6,806 nucleotides of DNA. Origin: Candidatus Bathyarchaeota archaeon (GTDB lineage Archaea > Thermoproteota > Bathyarchaeia > Bathyarchaeales > Bathycorpusculaceae). Shown one piece after another: positions 5,135 through 6,806 of the stretch (position 1 is the first letter of the stretch; each line of letters opens with the position of its first letter). The stretch is taken from positions 1 through 6,806 of the forward strand of contig DAOVFC010000030.1 in NCBI GenBank assembly GCA_030668645.1, in the 5' to 3' direction. The notes beneath the pieces were generated by a model. It searched no databases. It was not told where the DNA came from and saw only the letters and a list, made by a program, of their open reading frames with translations. Both the position numbers and the translations under genes were made by a program.

Positions 5135-5836
5135 GCTTGTTAACCGTCTGCGAACAGCGGGATTCCGATCCGCAAGCTTCTTTAACACCATCTCAAAGGT
5201 CTCTTCAGCCCGCAGCTCCCTCTCTATGAAAACCCCTGTTCTTCCAACCTCATTCCTTCTAAGAAGAGCGTGCACACGATCCAAAACCGTTTCAACGGAT
5301 ATTCCAAGCAATTTGGCGACTTGTCCCTCCCGTCCAATAACCGTGCTTTCCATGTGTCCCTTAGCCGTTGGCGCAATCAACATTAACCGTTTGTCCACCC
5401 CAGGCACTCGTAAGCCTTTCTTCAATGTTTGGAACATGGCTTCGCCGCCGAACCTATAAAAATCTCTTCCAACCTTTCGCATCTTCATTAACGGGAACGA
5501 AACGCTTGTGTTCTCGTCTGTTTCAATGTAGGCTTTCATCGCATAGCTGGGTGTGGCTTGCACGACTAGACGTCTATTCACTTGCACGTGAGCCTTTTCC
5601 AATGCAGTTTCCACAATAAACGATGATGGTTGCTGCGGTATGAAAACGTCTATGTCACTTTTTTCTGTCACATCTCCCCTTGCAACACTGCCATGTACAA
5701 CGGATTCCAAACGAAAGCTTTGCAAAGCCTCCATCATCTGCATGGTTTCTAACCTAAGCTTTTCGAGCAAAGCCCGGCGCTTAGCATCATAAACCACCTC
5801 TCTGTACTCTATGCGTCTCAACGGTTTCTTAGCCAT
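5126..5836 (-). CDS. Predicted nucleotidyltransferase with C-terminal HTH (COG1665-like)
   Basis: The 236-residue product carries the Pol beta-superfamily nucleotidyltransferase signature HGSVARGDVTEKSDIDVFI (48-66): the G-S dipeptide (49-50), G54-D55, and the metal-binding pair D61/D63 in SDID. A third acidic residue may lie in the ETDENTSVSF segment (105-114). A charged helix (about 16-40) precedes the motif. The last third, VAKLLGISVETVLDRVHALL (173-192) followed by NEVGRTGVFIERELR, looks like a helix-turn-helix or winged helix. Archaeal homologues of this type are uncharacterised, so substrate and target are unknown; adding a nucleotide to RNA, protein or a small molecule are all open. 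It reads from ATG 5836 behind GAAGAGG (5850-5844), is divergent from the ttuA-like gene by 76 bp, and its end overlaps tbp by 9 bp. Confidence 0.9.
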   Translation of the reverse strand: MAKKPLRRIEYREVVYDAKRRALLEKLRLETMQMMEALQSFRLESVVHGSVARGDVTEKSDIDVFIPQQPSSFIVETALEKAHVQVNRRLVVQATPSYAMKAYIETDENTSVSFPLMKMRKVGRDFYRFGGEAMFQTLKKGLRVPGVDKRLMLIAPTAKGHMESTVIGREGQVAKLLGISVETVLDRVHALLRRNEVGRTGVFIERELRAEETFEMVLKKLADRNPAVRRRLTSLC

Positions 5837-5873
5837 GGCTTTGCCTCTTCAAAAGACTATTGTATCTGGGTGC

Positions 5874-5884
5874 TATTTTAATTT
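5874..5884. promoter_or_regulatory. AT element in the divergent nucleotidyltransferase/ttuA promoter region
   Basis: TATTTTAATTT lies in the middle of the 76-bp gap between two divergent genes. It is nearly symmetric and could serve both strands. Toward the minus strand, a start about 25 bases away (near 5851) gives a short leader just taking in GAAGAGG. Toward the plus strand it would start at about 5904, close to ATG 5913. Shared control is inferred. Confidence 0.3.
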
Positions 5885-5896
5885 CTGAAAGTCAAC

Positions 5897-5904
5897 GGAA
5901 GTGA
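5897..5904 (+). promoter_or_regulatory. Ribosome binding site deciding the ttuA start
   Basis: GGAAGTGA resembles the anti-Shine-Dalgarno complement GGAGGTGA and lies 8 bases before ATG 5913. It overlaps the alternative GTG start at 5901, which argues for the ATG. Confidence 0.5.
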
Positions 5905-5912
5905 AAGCTCTG

Positions 5913-6806
5913 ATGAGCACCGTTATGTGCACTGCATGCAAGCGTAGGGAAGCCTTTTTCTTTAGGCCTTACTCTGGAGAGAAACTTTGCAAAAGATGCT
6001 TCACCAAATCCATTGAGGAAAAAGTTAGGGCGACCGTTGCTAAGTATCGGATGCTTGGGTATGACGACAGAATAGCGGTAGCCGTTTCAGGTGGAAAGGA
6101 CAGCCTAAGCCTACTGCACATTCTAGCCAAAATGGAACGGGATTATCCGAAAGCCTCGCTTTCGGCAGTTACTGTTGACGAGGGGATAGGAGGGTATAGG
6201 GATAAAGCCTTAAAAATAGCTGTCGAAAACTGCGGAAAACTCGGCGTAGAGCACCATACGATTTCTTTCAAGGAGCTTTACGGCTACACGTTAGACGAAA
6301 TAGTTAGGCGTCTAAAACAAAAGGGTGAAAACGGATTAACACCATGCGCATACTGCGGTGTCCTGAGAAGAAAAGCGTTAAACATCGAGGCGAGAAAAGT
6401 TGAAGCTGACAAGCTTGCAACCGCACACACGTTGGATGATGAAGCGCAAACGATTCTTCTGAATATTTTTCACGGTGATGTGTTGCGCATAGCGAGAGAG
6501 AAACCCGTAACAGAGGAGGCGCATCCAAAGCTTGTGCAGAGAATAAAGCCTTTCTGCGAAATCCCTGAGAAGGAAACAGCTCTTTATGCTTACGTCAAAA
6601 AAATAAAGTTTCAAAACACGTTGTGTCCATACGCTTCAGAAGCCTTGAGAAACGACATCCGCAGAATGCTAAACAGAATGGAACAGAGACACGCCGGAAT
6701 AAAATTCACAGTTTTCAAATCATTAGAGAAAATTAGACCCGCATTGGAAGCGATTACCAAAAAAGAGGGATTAAGAGAATGCAGCGAATGTGGAGAGCCG
6801 ACAACT
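5913..6806 (+). CDS. ttuA: TtuA/Ncs6-family tRNA 2-thiolation enzyme (3' end outside window)
   Basis: This enzyme activates tRNA uridine by adenylation and inserts sulfur at C2, using a ubiquitin-like sulfur carrier (family knowledge). TtuA acts on U54/T54; Ncs6/Ctu1 acts on wobble U34. Visible here are 298 residues without a stop. An N-terminal zinc knuckle has C6-x2-C9 and C26-x2-C29. The ATP PP-loop is SGGKDS (59-64), and AHTLDDEAQT is at 171-180. Iron-sulfur cysteines are C145, C148 (PCAYCG) and C238 (LCPYA). The start of a second zinc knuckle, C290-x2-C293 (ECSECG), runs into the window edge. This layout matches 4Fe-4S TtuA, with about 10-20 residues likely missing. ATG 5913 is favoured by GGAAGTGA at 5897-5904; GTG 5901 is an in-frame alternative. 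It is divergent from the nucleotidyltransferase. U34 versus U54 specificity cannot be told from sequence alone. Confidence 0.93.
   Translation, partial: MSTVMCTACKRREAFFFRPYSGEKLCKRCFTKSIEEKVRATVAKYRMLGYDDRIAVAVSGGKDSLSLLHILAKMERDYPKASLSAVTVDEGIGGYRDKALKIAVENCGKLGVEHHTISFKELYGYTLDEIVRRLKQKGENGLTPCAYCGVLRRKALNIEARKVEADKLATAHTLDDEAQTILLNIFHGDVLRIAREKPVTEEAHPKLVQRIKPFCEIPEKETALYAYVKKIKFQNTLCPYASEALRNDIRRMLNRMEQRHAGIKFTVFKSLEKIRPALEAITKKEGLRECSECGEPTT

Noticed and set aside
4926..5459. 177-codon plus-strand frame spanning the end of tbp and the nucleotidyltransferase
   Set aside because: It overlaps two strongly supported genes in other frames, is Ser/Thr/Arg-rich and shows no domain.

Overview
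The window is archaeal chromosome. Four genes of archaeal or eukaryote-like information processing can be recognised with confidence: DnaG-type primase, Pelota (ribosome rescue), TATA-binding protein (TBP) and a TtuA/Ncs6-type tRNA thiolation enzyme. There is also the C-terminal end of a family B DNA polymerase. Start sites are often TTG or GTG, Shine-Dalgarno-like GGAGG/GAGG motifs are present, and AT-rich TATA-like boxes precede several genes. The gene set and protein style would suit a TACK-like or Bathyarchaeia-like lineage, but that placement is an inference and not proven by the sequence.

Layout. 1-225: C-terminal end of an unrecognised basic protein (+). 226-392: short leader region with a possible promoter. 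393-1550: dnaG (+). 1547-1702: a 51-residue remnant or piece of DNA polymerase B (-), whose stop codon interlocks with the dnaG stop. 1697-1717: a perfect alternating purine-pyrimidine tract at the edge of that fragment. 1802-2878: pelota (+). 2889-3064: two tiny overlapping ORFs of doubtful status. 3080-3421: a winged-helix regulator (+). 3422-3907: gene-poor stretch holding a possible decayed zinc-ribbon gene (-). 3908-4303: small membrane protein (-). 4304-4567: intergenic promoter region. 4568-5134: tbp (+). 5126-5836: nucleotidyltransferase-HTH protein (-), overlapping tbp tail to tail by 9 bp. 5837-5912: divergent promoter region. 5913-6806: ttuA-like gene (+), cut by the window end.

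The genes are mostly single units rather than one operon: neighbours alternate in strand and nearly every gene has its own upstream AT-rich element. The common theme is replication (primase, polymerase remnant), transcription initiation (TBP), translation quality control (Pelota) and tRNA modification (TtuA). The accessory-looking part is 2879-4567, with small ORFs, a wHTH regulator, a decayed Zn-ribbon candidate and a small membrane protein. I see no CRISPR array, transposase, tRNA or rRNA. I do not see a clear undescribed multi-gene system. The oddest point is the isolated polymerase C-terminus, with its PCNA-binding-like tail, next to dnaG.
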